In this document: piece after piece, positions 8,426 through 17,337 of the stretch
Position numbering within the stretch: the first letter of the stretch is position 1
Layout of the letters: each line of letters begins with the position of its first letter
Source of the DNA: Coriobacteriia bacterium
GTDB lineage: Bacteria > Actinomycetota > Coriobacteriia > Coriobacteriales > QAMH01
Assembly: GCA_003149935.1 (NCBI GenBank)
Contig: QAMH01000009.1
Location: 12,133 to 76,132 of the forward strand
Direction: 5' to 3'
DNA length: 64,000 nucleotides
Notes under the pieces: model-generated
The model's database searches: none
What the model was told of the DNA's origin: nothing
Seen by the model: the letters and a program-made list of their open reading frames with translations, nothing else
Translations under genes and position numbers: made by a program

Positions 8426-8709
8426 GATCCCTTGCTTGTCCCTTGAACAACGTGCGCATGATTATTGACGCGAAATTTACCAGCGACCATATTGGCAATA
8501 GGCTGTTTTCTAGAACGAAGGTTCTCCCCATCTTCCGCAACCAACAAATACTCGCCTTCGTACGAGTAGTCATCTAGATAATCAACAATGCCCTGTGCTC
8601 CATAGTATGGATATATTCCAGCTCGCGTTTCGCGCTGCCTTGCAGAAAGTGGCTCTCTGAGCGAGTCGCAAATCTCAACAACATCTCCCAAGGAAATGTT
8701 ACATCCCAT
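8426..8709 (-). pseudogene. hsdS: hsdS 5' fragment, truncated by the IS element
   Basis: Start of the type I specificity subunit, the protein that chooses the DNA target. The ATG at 8709 overlaps the hsdM stop by 11 bases and is preceded by GGAGG, so this is the native hsdS start. About 95 residues remain: ISLGDVVEICDSLREPLS, YPYYGAQGIVDYL, YLLVAEDGENLRSR and FRVNNHAHVVQG, all typical of a first target-recognition domain. The frame then enters the IS end and stops at 8389. Without a complete specificity subunit the complex should neither modify nor cut, unless an hsdS elsewhere supplies it. Confidence 0.88.
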
Positions 8710-10207
8710 ACCCAATCGCCTCCAGATTCTTCTTAATCTGTTCTTGCAAGCGATTGGATTCTTCGAAGCACTTCGCCAACTCGCCGGTCAAGCGTTCCAT
8801 CTTTTCCTCGAAAGGTTCACCATCATCTTCGACATCGGCGATGCCCACATAACGCCCGGGCGTAAGGATGTAATCCTGCTTTGCGATGTCATCGATAGTG
8901 GCTATCGCACTGAAGCCCTTTTCTTCTTCAAGCTTGCCCTCCCTGAAAGCGTCGAATGCTCTGGCGACTCTCGCGATATCCTCATCGGTAAACTCACGCA
9001 ACCTGCGGCTCACCATCGTGCCCATCTCGCGGGCATCGATGAAAAGCGTCTCTCCTGGTCGAGACTTTCCCTTCGAAATGATCCAGAGACTAACGGGAAT
9101 GCCCGTGCTGTAGAAAAGCTTGTCAGGCATGGCTACGATACCCTCAACCAAATCGGCATCGACGATGGCTTTTCTGATGTCACCTTCACCGCCCGATTGA
9201 CTCGATAATGAGCCATTGGCAAGCACCATTCCCATGCGGCCGCCTTGGGCAAGATGGTGAATCATGTGCTGCACCCATGCGAAGTTCGCATTTCCTTCAG
9301 GAGGGGTGCCAAATTCCCATCGCGGATCATTCGCAAGTTCCTTGCCTCCCCAATCTTTCAAATTGAACGGAGGGTTAGCCAGGATGAAGTCGAAGTCCTC
9401 GAACTTGTGAACATCATCAAAGAACGTATCTTTATTCGCTGGTCCAAGGTTCGCATCAATACCCCTGATGGCAAGGTTCATTGTCGCCATTTTCCAAGTG
9501 GTCGGATTGCTCTCCTGACCATAAATAGACAAATCGTCAATGTTGCCTTGGTGACGCTTGACGAACTCGGCCGACTGCACGAACATCCCGCCACTTCCAC
9601 AGCAAGGGTCGTATACGCGCCCATGATAGGGCTCGATAATCTCGACGAGCGTCTTCACGATACACGCCGGCGTGTAGAATTCGCCAGCGTTCTTTCCCTC
9701 GGCTTCGGCAAACTTGCTCAGGCAGTACTCATAAGTTCGACCAAGAATATCCCTCGTATCGCCTTTCTCAGCCATTTGAACATTGGTGAAAAGGTCCACC
9801 ACATCGCCAAGGCGGCGCTTATCCAGTTCTTGCCGGGCAAAGTTCTTGGGAAGGATATTCTTGAGCTTCGGATTTTCGGCTTCGATTTGGCGCATGGCCT
9901 CGTCGATGACTTTGCCAATCTCCGGCTCATGCGCAGCTGCGGCTATTTCAGACCAGCGAGCGCTTGCGGGGACATAGAAAATGTTTCTATAGCTGTATTC
10001 ATCTCTGTCTTCCTCAAAACCATCGCCCTCGTCGACAAGCTCCTGATAGCGTTCGTCAAACTTGTCGGAAATGTATTTCAGGAAGATTAGACCCAAGATA
10101 ACGCTTTTGTACTCCGAAGCATCTAGGTTGCCGCGAAGCTTGTCGGCCGCCTTCCAAATTTGCTCCTCGAAACCTATCTCCGCGGTATTCTCGCTCTTTT
10201 TTGCCAT
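8699..10207 (-). CDS. hsdM: Type I restriction-modification system methyltransferase subunit HsdM
   Basis: N6-adenine DNA methyltransferase subunit that works as M2S or in the R2M2S complex. At 502 aa it has the full family layout: an N-terminal helical domain (FEEQIWKAADKLRGNLDASEYKSVI), SAM motif YDPCCGSGGMFV near residue 190, catalytic NPPFNLKDWGG near 275, and a C-terminal coiled segment (EEKMERLTGELAKCFEESN). It lies 8 bases after hsdR and overlaps the hsdS start, giving operon order hsdR-hsdM-hsdS. The reading frame is intact although its partner hsdS is broken. Confidence 0.96.
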   Translation of the reverse strand: MAKKSENTAEIGFEEQIWKAADKLRGNLDASEYKSVILGLIFLKYISDKFDERYQELVDEGDGFEEDRDEYSYRNIFYVPASARWSEIAAAAHEPEIGKVIDEAMRQIEAENPKLKNILPKNFARQELDKRRLGDVVDLFTNVQMAEKGDTRDILGRTYEYCLSKFAEAEGKNAGEFYTPACIVKTLVEIIEPYHGRVYDPCCGSGGMFVQSAEFVKRHQGNIDDLSIYGQESNPTTWKMATMNLAIRGIDANLGPANKDTFFDDVHKFEDFDFILANPPFNLKDWGGKELANDPRWEFGTPPEGNANFAWVQHMIHHLAQGGRMGMVLANGSLSSQSGGEGDIRKAIVDADLVEGIVAMPDKLFYSTGIPVSLWIISKGKSRPGETLFIDAREMGTMVSRRLREFTDEDIARVARAFDAFREGKLEEEKGFSAIATIDDIAKQDYILTPGRYVGIADVEDDGEPFEEKMERLTGELAKCFEESNRLQEQIKKNLEAIGYGM

Positions 10208-10215
10208 GCTCGTCC

Positions 10216-13200
10216 TTACTCGTGAATCTTGTTATCAGCCCAAAGCTCGCACTGGGCCATGACGGTCTCGAGGGCGCCTGCCGCTTCCTCAGGTGGGTAC
10301 TTGTACTTTTTCAGCAGCCTCTTGATAGCACGCCTCATGCCCGCTCTCGCACTCTCCTTCTTCTGCCAGTCTATCGTCGCGCTTCTCTGCAACGTATCCG
10401 TTAACTCGCGGCTTATCGCGACAAGCTGATCGTTGTCGTAGAAATCCTTGACGGCCTGTGGTTTGGTGATGGCATCATAGAATGCCATCTCCTCATCGGT
10501 AAGTCCCAGCGCCTTGGCGTCGAATCGATCCTGCATCATCTCGCGTGCCATCTTCAGAAGCTCTTCTATGACTTCGGCATTGGTGAGCATCCCGTTTAGA
10601 TAGGCGTTGAGTGTTTTTTGGAGCATGTCGCTGAATTTCTCCGACTTGACGACACTCGTGCGTTGGTATGTCTTCACTTGCTCCTTGATAAGACGCTTCA
10701 GACTTTCGAGGGCGACGTTCTTCTGTTTCATGTCTGCGATTTCGCGTAAAAACGCCTCGTCGAAAAGCGATATCTCGACTTTGTCTTTGTCGAAGAGATT
10801 GATGACACCTTCGACTTTAACCGTTTGGTTCATGATCTCGGTAACGCGCTTGTTGAACTCTGCGTAGCTCATGCCCTTGCCACCGCTGCCATTTCGGCCC
10901 TCGATACGCAGAATCTGCACGCGCAGAACAGAGAAAAAGGCAGCCTCATGCTGATCTTTCTCATCTACGAGGCTTTTGCAAAGGCTCAGGGCCTGATTCA
11001 TAAGCTGGCACTGCCTGATGAAATCTTCCTTATCATACTCACGCTTTGGATTGAGTAGCCAGTCGGTACCATCGGCAATTGCCATCGCAAGATCTGATTT
11101 GCTTCCGCTGAATATTTGTGTTTCGTACTTGAAGCCAAACAGAAGATCCCGGCAAACGCGAAGCTTCTCTTGGAACTTCGGAAGAGCCGTAAGGGCGATG
11201 TCCATATCACCGTAATTGGCCTGATCTCGATTCGTATAGTCCTTCATCGCTCGTTTGAGCGCGTTGGCAATGCCAATGTAGTCGACGACAAGACCACCCT
11301 CCTTGCCCTTGCACACACGATTAACGCGCGCAATAGCTTGCATGAGGTTATGTCCGGACATGGGTTTGAACACGTACATCGTGGAAAGGCTCGGCACGTC
11401 AAATCCGGTAAGCCACATATCGACGACGATGGCAATCTTCAGAGGATCATCGTCGGTCTTGAACTTTCGTTCCATTTCTTTCTTGTGAGTTGTCCCGCCG
11501 CAAACTTCGAACCACTCTTCCGGGTCTTGGTTAGACATCGTCATCACGACGCCGACTTTCTCTTTCCAATTAGGCCGCAATGCAAGGATCTGATGGTATA
11601 TCTTCATTGCAATAGGACGGCTATAGGCAACGATGAGTGCCTTTCCGGCCAGAATATCCTCGCGATTGTTCTCATAATGCTCAACGATGTCCTTACAGAG
11701 AGATTCGATGGTTTCCGGCGTGTCGAACAGCGCATCCAATCCGACATGGTCGCGCTTTGCCTTCTCGACGCTTACCTCATCTGCCTCGGCGGTGAACTCG
11801 TTATAGGCGTTATCAAGCTGTTTGAGCGCATCCTCATTGAGACTTAGAGCGACAACGCGGCTTTCGTAAAACACCGGTTTGGTGGAATTGTCCTCGACGG
11901 ACTGTGTCATGTCGTACACATCGATGTAGTCGCCGAATATCTCGCGAGTGTTCTTATCCTCCGTTGAGATGGGCGTGCCTGTAAAACCAATATAGGAAGC
12001 ATTGGGAAGCGCCTTTCGCACGACCCTCGCCGCTCCCACGATGATGTTTCCCTCGACATCCATGCGCTCAGTGAGTCCATATTGGCCTCGATGTGCTTCA
12101 TCAACCATGACAACTACGTTTGGTCTGTCGCAAAGAGGCTCATCACTGTCGATAAACTTCTGCATGGTGGTGAAGATAATGCCATTTGCTTCGCGCCCCT
12201 CAAGTAGCTTCTTCAGGCTCGTCTGATCCTTCGGATTCGCCTGACTCGTTGCTTGAACAGGTTGCTGGCGCAAGAACTGACTGCATCGGGAGAATTGACC
12301 ATATAGTTGGTCATCAAGGTCGTTTCTGTCTGTGATAACGACAATTGTCGGGCTATCAAGTCGTTCCTGAAGCAAGTGCGCAAGAAAGACCATGGAAAGC
12401 GATTTACCGCTCCCCTGCGTATGCCAGAAAACGCCAATCTTGCCATCACCCTCGACAGCTTCTTCGGTTCTCAAAGCCGCCTTCTTCACAGCGAAATACT
12501 GATGATAGGCAGCGAGAATTTTGATTACCTGCCTCGAAGTATTGCTAAAGCAAATGAAGTTTTTGACAATATCCAAAAGGCGGTATTTCGACATCATGCC
12601 ATCGAGCATGGTTTTCCATGTAGCCAATGCGGTTTCGGAATAATCTCCGTCAACAGATTTCCAAGCGACGAAGCGGTCTTCGTCAGCTGTAATCGTGCCC
12701 ACTCTCGTCTCTGCCATATCGCTCATCACGCAGAAGGCGTTGGGCACAAAAAGGCCCGGAATGTGTTGCATGTAGTTGCGAAGCTGCAGGTATGCCTCGG
12801 AAGCATCCGTCTCTTCGCGCGATGGGCTCTTGAGTTCGAATATGACAAGAGGCATTCCGTTGACGAACGCAATGATATCCGGACGCTTCTCCGAATATTC
12901 GACGTATGTCCACTGATTTACTACATGGAAGTCGTTGTTCTCAGGATCGCTGTAATCAATGAGGTAGATGATATCGTCACGTTCCTCTTTGCCATCAAAA
13001 TAGCGAACCTCAACGCCGTTCTGAAGGTAATCCATGAAGGTTTCGTTTCTGTGCTGAAGCGAATCGCCCTCAACATTCAAGATCTTCAATATGGCTTCTT
13101 GAATCGCGGCCTCTGGTACACCCTTGTTGATGCGAGAAAGCGCTCGTGGCAGGACATCCGGAAGAAAAACGTCATCGTATTTATCACTGGTTCTACGAAC

Positions 13201-13323
13201 GTCTGGGCCATGAAGGTAAGTATAGCCGAGCCTATCTCGTAGGTGTTCAATCACGACGTCCTCGAAGAACTCTTCGTTTATTGGCATCTTGCTGTATGCG
13301 TAGTCAACGCCCTTAATCTGCAT
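10216..13323 (-). CDS. hsdR: Type I restriction endonuclease subunit HsdR
   Basis: The ATP-dependent translocase and nuclease of the type I system, 1,035 aa. N-terminal PD-(D/E)xK nuclease part with IIAFVNGMPLVIFELKSP near residues 130-150; helicase motif I FWHTQGSGKSLSMVFL near 290; DEAH box VMVDEAHRGQYG; motif III GFTGTP; then AIVVDMWLTGFDVPSLSTMYV and a C-terminal helical domain that contacts HsdM. The ATG at 13323 is preceded by GAGGAG. First gene of the hsd operon; the 13324-13709 gap upstream should hold its promoter. The open frame is intact. Confidence 0.96.
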   Translation of the reverse strand: MQIKGVDYAYSKMPINEEFFEDVVIEHLRDRLGYTYLHGPDVRRTSDKYDDVFLPDVLPRALSRINKGVPEAAIQEAILKILNVEGDSLQHRNETFMDYLQNGVEVRYFDGKEERDDIIYLIDYSDPENNDFHVVNQWTYVEYSEKRPDIIAFVNGMPLVIFELKSPSREETDASEAYLQLRNYMQHIPGLFVPNAFCVMSDMAETRVGTITADEDRFVAWKSVDGDYSETALATWKTMLDGMMSKYRLLDIVKNFICFSNTSRQVIKILAAYHQYFAVKKAALRTEEAVEGDGKIGVFWHTQGSGKSLSMVFLAHLLQERLDSPTIVVITDRNDLDDQLYGQFSRCSQFLRQQPVQATSQANPKDQTSLKKLLEGREANGIIFTTMQKFIDSDEPLCDRPNVVVMVDEAHRGQYGLTERMDVEGNIIVGAARVVRKALPNASYIGFTGTPISTEDKNTREIFGDYIDVYDMTQSVEDNSTKPVFYESRVVALSLNEDALKQLDNAYNEFTAEADEVSVEKAKRDHVGLDALFDTPETIESLCKDIVEHYENNREDILAGKALIVAYSRPIAMKIYHQILALRPNWKEKVGVVMTMSNQDPEEWFEVCGGTTHKKEMERKFKTDDDPLKIAIVVDMWLTGFDVPSLSTMYVFKPMSGHNLMQAIARVNRVCKGKEGGLVVDYIGIANALKRAMKDYTNRDQANYGDMDIALTALPKFQEKLRVCRDLLFGFKYETQIFSGSKSDLAMAIADGTDWLLNPKREYDKEDFIRQCQLMNQALSLCKSLVDEKDQHEAAFFSVLRVQILRIEGRNGSGGKGMSYAEFNKRVTEIMNQTVKVEGVINLFDKDKVEISLFDEAFLREIADMKQKNVALESLKRLIKEQVKTYQRTSVVKSEKFSDMLQKTLNAYLNGMLTNAEVIEELLKMAREMMQDRFDAKALGLTDEEMAFYDAITKPQAVKDFYDNDQLVAISRELTDTLQRSATIDWQKKESARAGMRRAIKRLLKKYKYPPEEAAGALETVMAQCELWADNKIHE

Positions 13324-13709
13324 GGTGCTCCTCACGCAACAATCCGCTCGAAACAAAGGCGCGTTACAGCGCATTATCGTAATCCGAGAAAATGCTGATA
13401 TCTTGCGATTATACTTCGTGATTCTACTGCTAGCCGATACGAACGACTGGTATCAAACTCCAACGCGCGAATGGTGCACTCCGACTACATGCTATGCGAC
13501 AGGAATAGCCTGCTCCGATGCAGAGAAATGACCGATTGAAAATTGCAAATCAGCCCGTATGGACATACGGATGCATCTTCAGTTCTATTAATATACGAAT
13601 TGGCATGAACTGGATTGCCGCAGGCACTCGAAAGACTGCTGGTAAAACGCGCGAAACGCAGTCAATATACAGGATAGACGTGCCCTCATCCTTGAATGGT
13701 GAATGGATT

Positions 13710-14099
13710 ATGGTAAATCCGAAAGGGAAAATAATTATCGAACCAGGGCTGAATATCTGGCCGCACGAACTCAAAACAGCAGAAGCACTAGCCGCCGCTG
13801 GTTATACCGTCGAGTTTATTCGTAAAAGCGATGTCGAATATGAAAAGACAGCAGACGTGCTAATTGATGGCGTGCAGTGGGAAATGAAAGCGCCTAAATC
13901 AGGAAAGACAGATATGATTTTAAAGAACTTGCGTCGTGCGCTCCATCAATCCTGCTGTGTTGTTTTTGATGCTCGCCGCATGAAGAATTTGCCTAACCAG
14001 ATAATAGAGCGTGAAGTACGCGCACGCGCCCATGACTTGAAATCACTGAGGCATTTAATCTATATCAATCGCTATGGGGAAGTTGTGACAATCAGATAA
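13710..14099 (+). CDS. Stand-alone CdiA-C-like (tRNA nuclease-type) domain protein
   Basis: A 129-aa product, MVNPKGKIIIEPGLNIWPHE at its start, followed by TAEALAAAGYTVEFI, TADVLIDGVQWEMKAPKSGK, NLRRALHQSCCVVFDARRM and LIYINRYGEVVTIR. This pattern matches, from memory, the family annotated as CdiA C-terminal tRNase domain, normally the toxic tip of contact-dependent inhibition proteins but here without delivery domains. The Glu-x-Lys (WEMKAPKSGK) is nuclease-like. The frame is open back to 13518, but the family begins near the chosen ATG. It is divergent from hsdR and borders the restriction island. It could be a free nuclease, a cargo remnant or a toxin; no immunity gene is obvious beside it. 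Confidence 0.7.
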   Translation: MVNPKGKIIIEPGLNIWPHELKTAEALAAAGYTVEFIRKSDVEYEKTADVLIDGVQWEMKAPKSGKTDMILKNLRRALHQSCCVVFDARRMKNLPNQIIEREVRARAHDLKSLRHLIYINRYGEVVTIR

Positions 14100-14241
14100 C
14101 CCGTGTTAGACTACGTAATGTCAAAGCGCTCGAACGGTGCATATTGTACCTTCCTCGGGCGCTTTCTTGCTCTCTTGGCACTCGTTGAGCATCCGAAATC
14201 CGTTGCACAAGACGTCGTCTTTACTTACTCAAACCAAACCG

Positions 14242-15072
14242 TTACTTCTCCTCACGGCGATACACGCTGTCGAGCGTTTGGTTCTGATCGTTTACCCACT
14301 CAATCCAGCCATTCTGACTGCCCCCAAGCACAAAGACAGCAGCGGCGCTTGGACTCGGGAACTCATAGTCCTCCTCGTGCGTGACGACTTCGTCCGCATT
14401 GCCGAAAATCTGCTTGCGTTTCTCATCCACACCGGTATTTTTCGTTATCGCATGGGTAAGGTCAATCTGGGAACCAGCTAGGACTGTAAACCGACCCGAG
14501 TTCTTGTCATATTTACCGATGCCCTTGATGCCATTGCGTCGTGTATGGAATACCGGGCTAATCTCAGGACCAGCATAAACCCGATCAAGGTCGAGGCCCA
14601 AAGCGGCCATCCGGAACAACACGTCATCGTGCAATCTCTCGATGTAGTCTTCGGAATATGGGCTCACGTAAGGCTTGGGAACTTCCGAATTCACCGAGCT
14701 GTATGAACCATGCTCAAGAATATATGCAATCGCCTTTGCTTCGAGCCCGTTGAGAGCATCCTGGCTGAGGTTCTGGTTATCTGTCAGGAACATGACGGCT
14801 TTGTTCCAGAAGTCTTTCTTCGCCTTATGGTCATCAAGACGTCTGATGCCCTGCACGGTCTGTCCGGCATACACGCTACTAATCACTCCATGATCTTCAT
14901 CAAGCAGATAGTAGATGCCGCGCGAGGGAATGTCGGGAAGTCGCTTGGCTTCAGGGAGCATAGCTCGCGGTATGACAATGGTCATAAGTGATTCGCCCTC
15001 GACGCGGCAGATCCGAATGCCCTCCGGATCACTGTTAATGAGCTGCATGATTATAGTTTTGAGCTTTATCAC
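14242..15072 (-). CDS. GIY-YIG nuclease family protein with C-terminal DUF4357-like domain
   Basis: 276 aa. The middle holds a GIY-YIG-type core: RGIYYLLDED, VYAGQTVQGIRRLDDHKAK, DFWNKAVMFL and the metal-binding Glu in ALNGLEAKAIAYIL. The C-terminus has SPSAAAVFVLGGSQNGWIEW, characteristic of DUF4357, a domain often attached to such nucleases and found near restriction systems. The N-terminus (LINSDPEGIRICRVEGESL) is typical of this architecture. A GTG at 15072 after GGGATAACAA is the likely start. Convergent with the CdiA-C-like gene and probably part of the same defence island; activity inferred, target unknown. Confidence 0.82.
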   Translation of the reverse strand: MIKLKTIIMQLINSDPEGIRICRVEGESLMTIVIPRAMLPEAKRLPDIPSRGIYYLLDEDHGVISSVYAGQTVQGIRRLDDHKAKKDFWNKAVMFLTDNQNLSQDALNGLEAKAIAYILEHGSYSSVNSEVPKPYVSPYSEDYIERLHDDVLFRMAALGLDLDRVYAGPEISPVFHTRRNGIKGIGKYDKNSGRFTVLAGSQIDLTHAITKNTGVDEKRKQIFGNADEVVTHEEDYEFPSPSAAAVFVLGGSQNGWIEWVNDQNQTLDSVYRREEK

Positions 15073-15104
15073 TTGTTATCCCATCTGTTAAGCAGCCGTT
15101 ATTG

Positions 15105-15941
15105 CTACATCCCTAAAATCAGCTCGTAGAGCTTGTTTTTGGGAAGGCCAAGTTCGCGGGCGAGCTGCTTGGCGAGAGCGGATTTTGGTGTGCCAGCGGC
15201 GAGCTCGGCGGCGATGCGTTCGTGCAAGGCGGGATCATCAAGCGAGGCCGCCTGTTGCGCGCGGACATCTGGCGGTGCGATGACCAGGGCAATCTCGCCC
15301 TTGACCACATCACGGGTGACGAGGTTTGCAGCAAGTTCGTCAGCAGGAAGGCGCAATACCTCCTCGTGAAGCTTGGTGAGCTCGCGGCACAGTGCAACCG
15401 GACGGGAGCCATATGCCTGTGCGATAGACGCGACGGACGCAGCGACGCGATGGGGCGATTCGTAAAAGACGAGCGCGGCATCGAGGTTTGCCAGCGATTC
15501 GAGAAGCGCGGTGCGCTCGGCCTCCTTACGTGGCAAAAAGCCTCCGAAATAGAAGGCGTTGTACTTGAATCCCGAGGCAACAAGTGCGGTCGTCACGGCC
15601 GACGGCCCCGGCAAGACATCCACCGGCACGCCCGCCTCACGCGCGGCGTCGACGAGCACACAGCCCGGATCGCTGATGCCCGGCATGCCCGCATCCGAGC
15701 AAAACGCCACTGTCTCGCCATCGAGCATGCGGGAGACAAGAGTGGGAGACTTGGCGGCGATGACGTTCTCGTCGCAGCGCTCGAGACGATTCTCGATACC
15801 GAAATGCGCCAGCAATTTGCCGGTCACGCGCGTGTCCTCGGCACAGACGACATCGGCCTGCTCGAGCGCCTCGAGCGCACGGGCAGTCATGTCGCCCAGG
15901 TTGCCCAGCGGCGTGGGCACTATGATCAGCTTTCCGGTCAT
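15105..15941 (-). CDS. rsmI: 16S rRNA (cytidine1402-2'-O)-methyltransferase RsmI
   Basis: Adds the 2'-O-methyl group to C1402 in the ribosomal P site, using S-adenosylmethionine. Tetrapyrrole-methylase fold: LIIVPTPLGNLGDMTARALEAL at the N-terminus, CAEDTRVTGKLLAHF, FCSDAGMPGISDPGCVLV, LPGPSAVTTALVASGF and FYESPHRV, all in family order. The last ~45 residues form the family's small C-terminal helical domain (KSALAKQLARELGLPKNKLYELIL). The ATG at 15941 is preferred over an in-frame TTG at 15953. A terminator hairpin separates it from gap upstream. Confidence 0.96.
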   Translation of the reverse strand: MTGKLIIVPTPLGNLGDMTARALEALEQADVVCAEDTRVTGKLLAHFGIENRLERCDENVIAAKSPTLVSRMLDGETVAFCSDAGMPGISDPGCVLVDAAREAGVPVDVLPGPSAVTTALVASGFKYNAFYFGGFLPRKEAERTALLESLANLDAALVFYESPHRVAASVASIAQAYGSRPVALCRELTKLHEEVLRLPADELAANLVTRDVVKGEIALVIAPPDVRAQQAASLDDPALHERIAAELAAGTPKSALAKQLARELGLPKNKLYELILGM

Positions 15942-15955
15942 CGTCGCCTGCAAAT

Positions 15956-15992
15956 AAAATGAGACAGTTGCTCAGAGCAACTGTCTCATTTT
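15956..15992 (-). terminator. Rho-independent terminator of gap
   Basis: Perfect inverted repeat: AATGAGACAGTTGCTC pairs with GAGCAACTGTCTCATT with a single-base centre, followed on the minus strand by TTTTATTTG. It ends 14 bases after the gap stop and just before rsmI. Confidence 0.85.
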
Positions 15993-16006
15993 CATGGATT
16001 CGGCAC

Positions 16007-17011
16007 TTATGCCACCAGGAACTTGGCAAGGTCAATGCAGCGTGCGGAATAGCCCATCTCGTTGTCGTACCAGGAAATGCACTTCACGAAGTTACCCTCG
16101 CCGCCAAGCACCTTGGTGAGCCTGGAGTCGAAAATCGAGGAATGCAGGTCGCCGATGATGTCGCAGCTGACGATGGGGTCGACACAGTACTCGAGAATGC
16201 CCTTCATGGGGCCTTCGGCAGCGGTCTTCATGGCGGCGTTGATCTCGTCGACGGTCACGTCGCGCTCGAGCTCGGCCGTGAGGTCGACCATCGAACCCGT
16301 CGGGGTGGGAACGCGGGTCGCGAAGCCGTCGAGCTTGCCTTGCAGGCTGGGAAGCACCAGGCCGACAGCCTTGGCGGCACCGGTGGAGGTGGGAATCATG
16401 GAAAGCGCAGCAGCACGCGAGCGACGGAAATCCTTGTGGTGCACATCGAGGATCTTCTGGTCGTTGGTGTATGCGTGAATGGTGTTCATCAAACCACGCT
16501 TGATGCCAAAGGAATCATTGAGGACCTTGGCAAACGGCGCAAGGCAGTTGGTGGTGCACGACGCATTGGAGACGATGTTCATCGTCGCCGGATCATAGAT
16601 GTCCTGGTTGACACCCATAACGATGGTGGCGTCCACGTCCGTACCCGGAGCGGAGATGACGACCTTCTTGGCGCCGTTATCGAGATGCACCTGGCAGGCT
16701 TCGCCGGTCTTGAGGCGACCCGTGGACTCGATGACGACCTCTGCGCCAACGGAAGCCCAGTCGAGCTCCTTGGGTTCGCGCGTCTGGAACGCCTTGATCT
16801 CGTGACCTTCGACGACGAGCGCGCCCTCCTTGGCGTAGCACTCCTCGAAGACACGGCCCTGGCTGGAATCGTACTTGGTCAGATACGCCGCGCACTCGAG
16901 ATCGCTCGGGTTGTTGATGGCGACGACTTCGACGTCCGGATCAAGCTCTGCAAGACGGAAGACCAGACGACCGATGCGGCCAAAGCCATTGATGCCGATT
17001 TTGAGAGACAT
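16007..17011 (-). CDS. gap: Type I glyceraldehyde-3-phosphate dehydrogenase
   Basis: NAD-dependent oxidation and phosphorylation of glyceraldehyde 3-phosphate in glycolysis/gluconeogenesis. 334 aa, the standard length. The N-terminal Rossmann motif is GINGFGRIGRLVFR; the catalytic loop is SNASCTTNCLAPFAKV with the nucleophilic Cys near residue 152; the phosphate-site part SRAAALSMIPTSTGAAKAVG and the C-terminal WYDNEMGYS are present. Start ATG preceded by GGAAGG. It stands alone between the repeat locus at 17.1-17.3 kb and its own terminator. Confidence 0.97.
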   Translation of the reverse strand: MSLKIGINGFGRIGRLVFRLAELDPDVEVVAINNPSDLECAAYLTKYDSSQGRVFEECYAKEGALVVEGHEIKAFQTREPKELDWASVGAEVVIESTGRLKTGEACQVHLDNGAKKVVISAPGTDVDATIVMGVNQDIYDPATMNIVSNASCTTNCLAPFAKVLNDSFGIKRGLMNTIHAYTNDQKILDVHHKDFRRSRAAALSMIPTSTGAAKAVGLVLPSLQGKLDGFATRVPTPTGSMVDLTAELERDVTVDEINAAMKTAAEGPMKGILEYCVDPIVSCDIIGDLHSSIFDSRLTKVLGGEGNFVKCISWYDNEMGYSARCIDLAKFLVA

Positions 17012-17111
17012 TCCAGATTCACCTTCCCTGAAAGGTTACATAACGACATAAGTATAGCGGTGCTACTTTGGTCTCGCCGCAATCGTTCGGCAGGCGGGAT
17101 AAATGTTGAGC

Positions 17112-17330
17112 GCGCAAAAAGCCCGGAAGTCTAGGATGCCACGAATTCATATGCGCATTTTCTGCGAGAGTCTAGGGTTTGCAGCCCTTTGCAGGAGCAA
17201 ACTCCTAGACATCCGCAAGAAATGCGCATTCTCACATGCGCAATCCTAGACTTCCGGGCTTTTTGCGCACGATTCGCTCTGGCAACTCGAATGGCCACTG
17301 CAAATCCTAGACTTTGGCGATTTCTGCGCA
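17112..17330. repeat. Five-copy GCGCA-N12-GTCTAGG repeat array, locus A
   Basis: Five copies with core GCGCA-N12-GTCTAGG: plus strand at 17112-17137 and 17151-17182, minus strand at 17197-17229, 17243-17268 and 17301-17330. The spacing between the two boxes is exactly 12 in all. Copies 1 and 4 form a perfect 26-bp inverted repeat; copies 2 and 3 pair almost perfectly, nested inside. The array lies in the proB-gap gap, beginning directly after the proB stop. Locus B (46055-46243) has the same copy number and orientation order. Confidence 0.9.
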
Positions 17331-17337
17331 TTGAGTC

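Noticed and set aside
6981..8433. Direct target-site duplication flanking the IS
   Set aside because: The 8-9 bases on each side do not match directly; similarity is inverted only.
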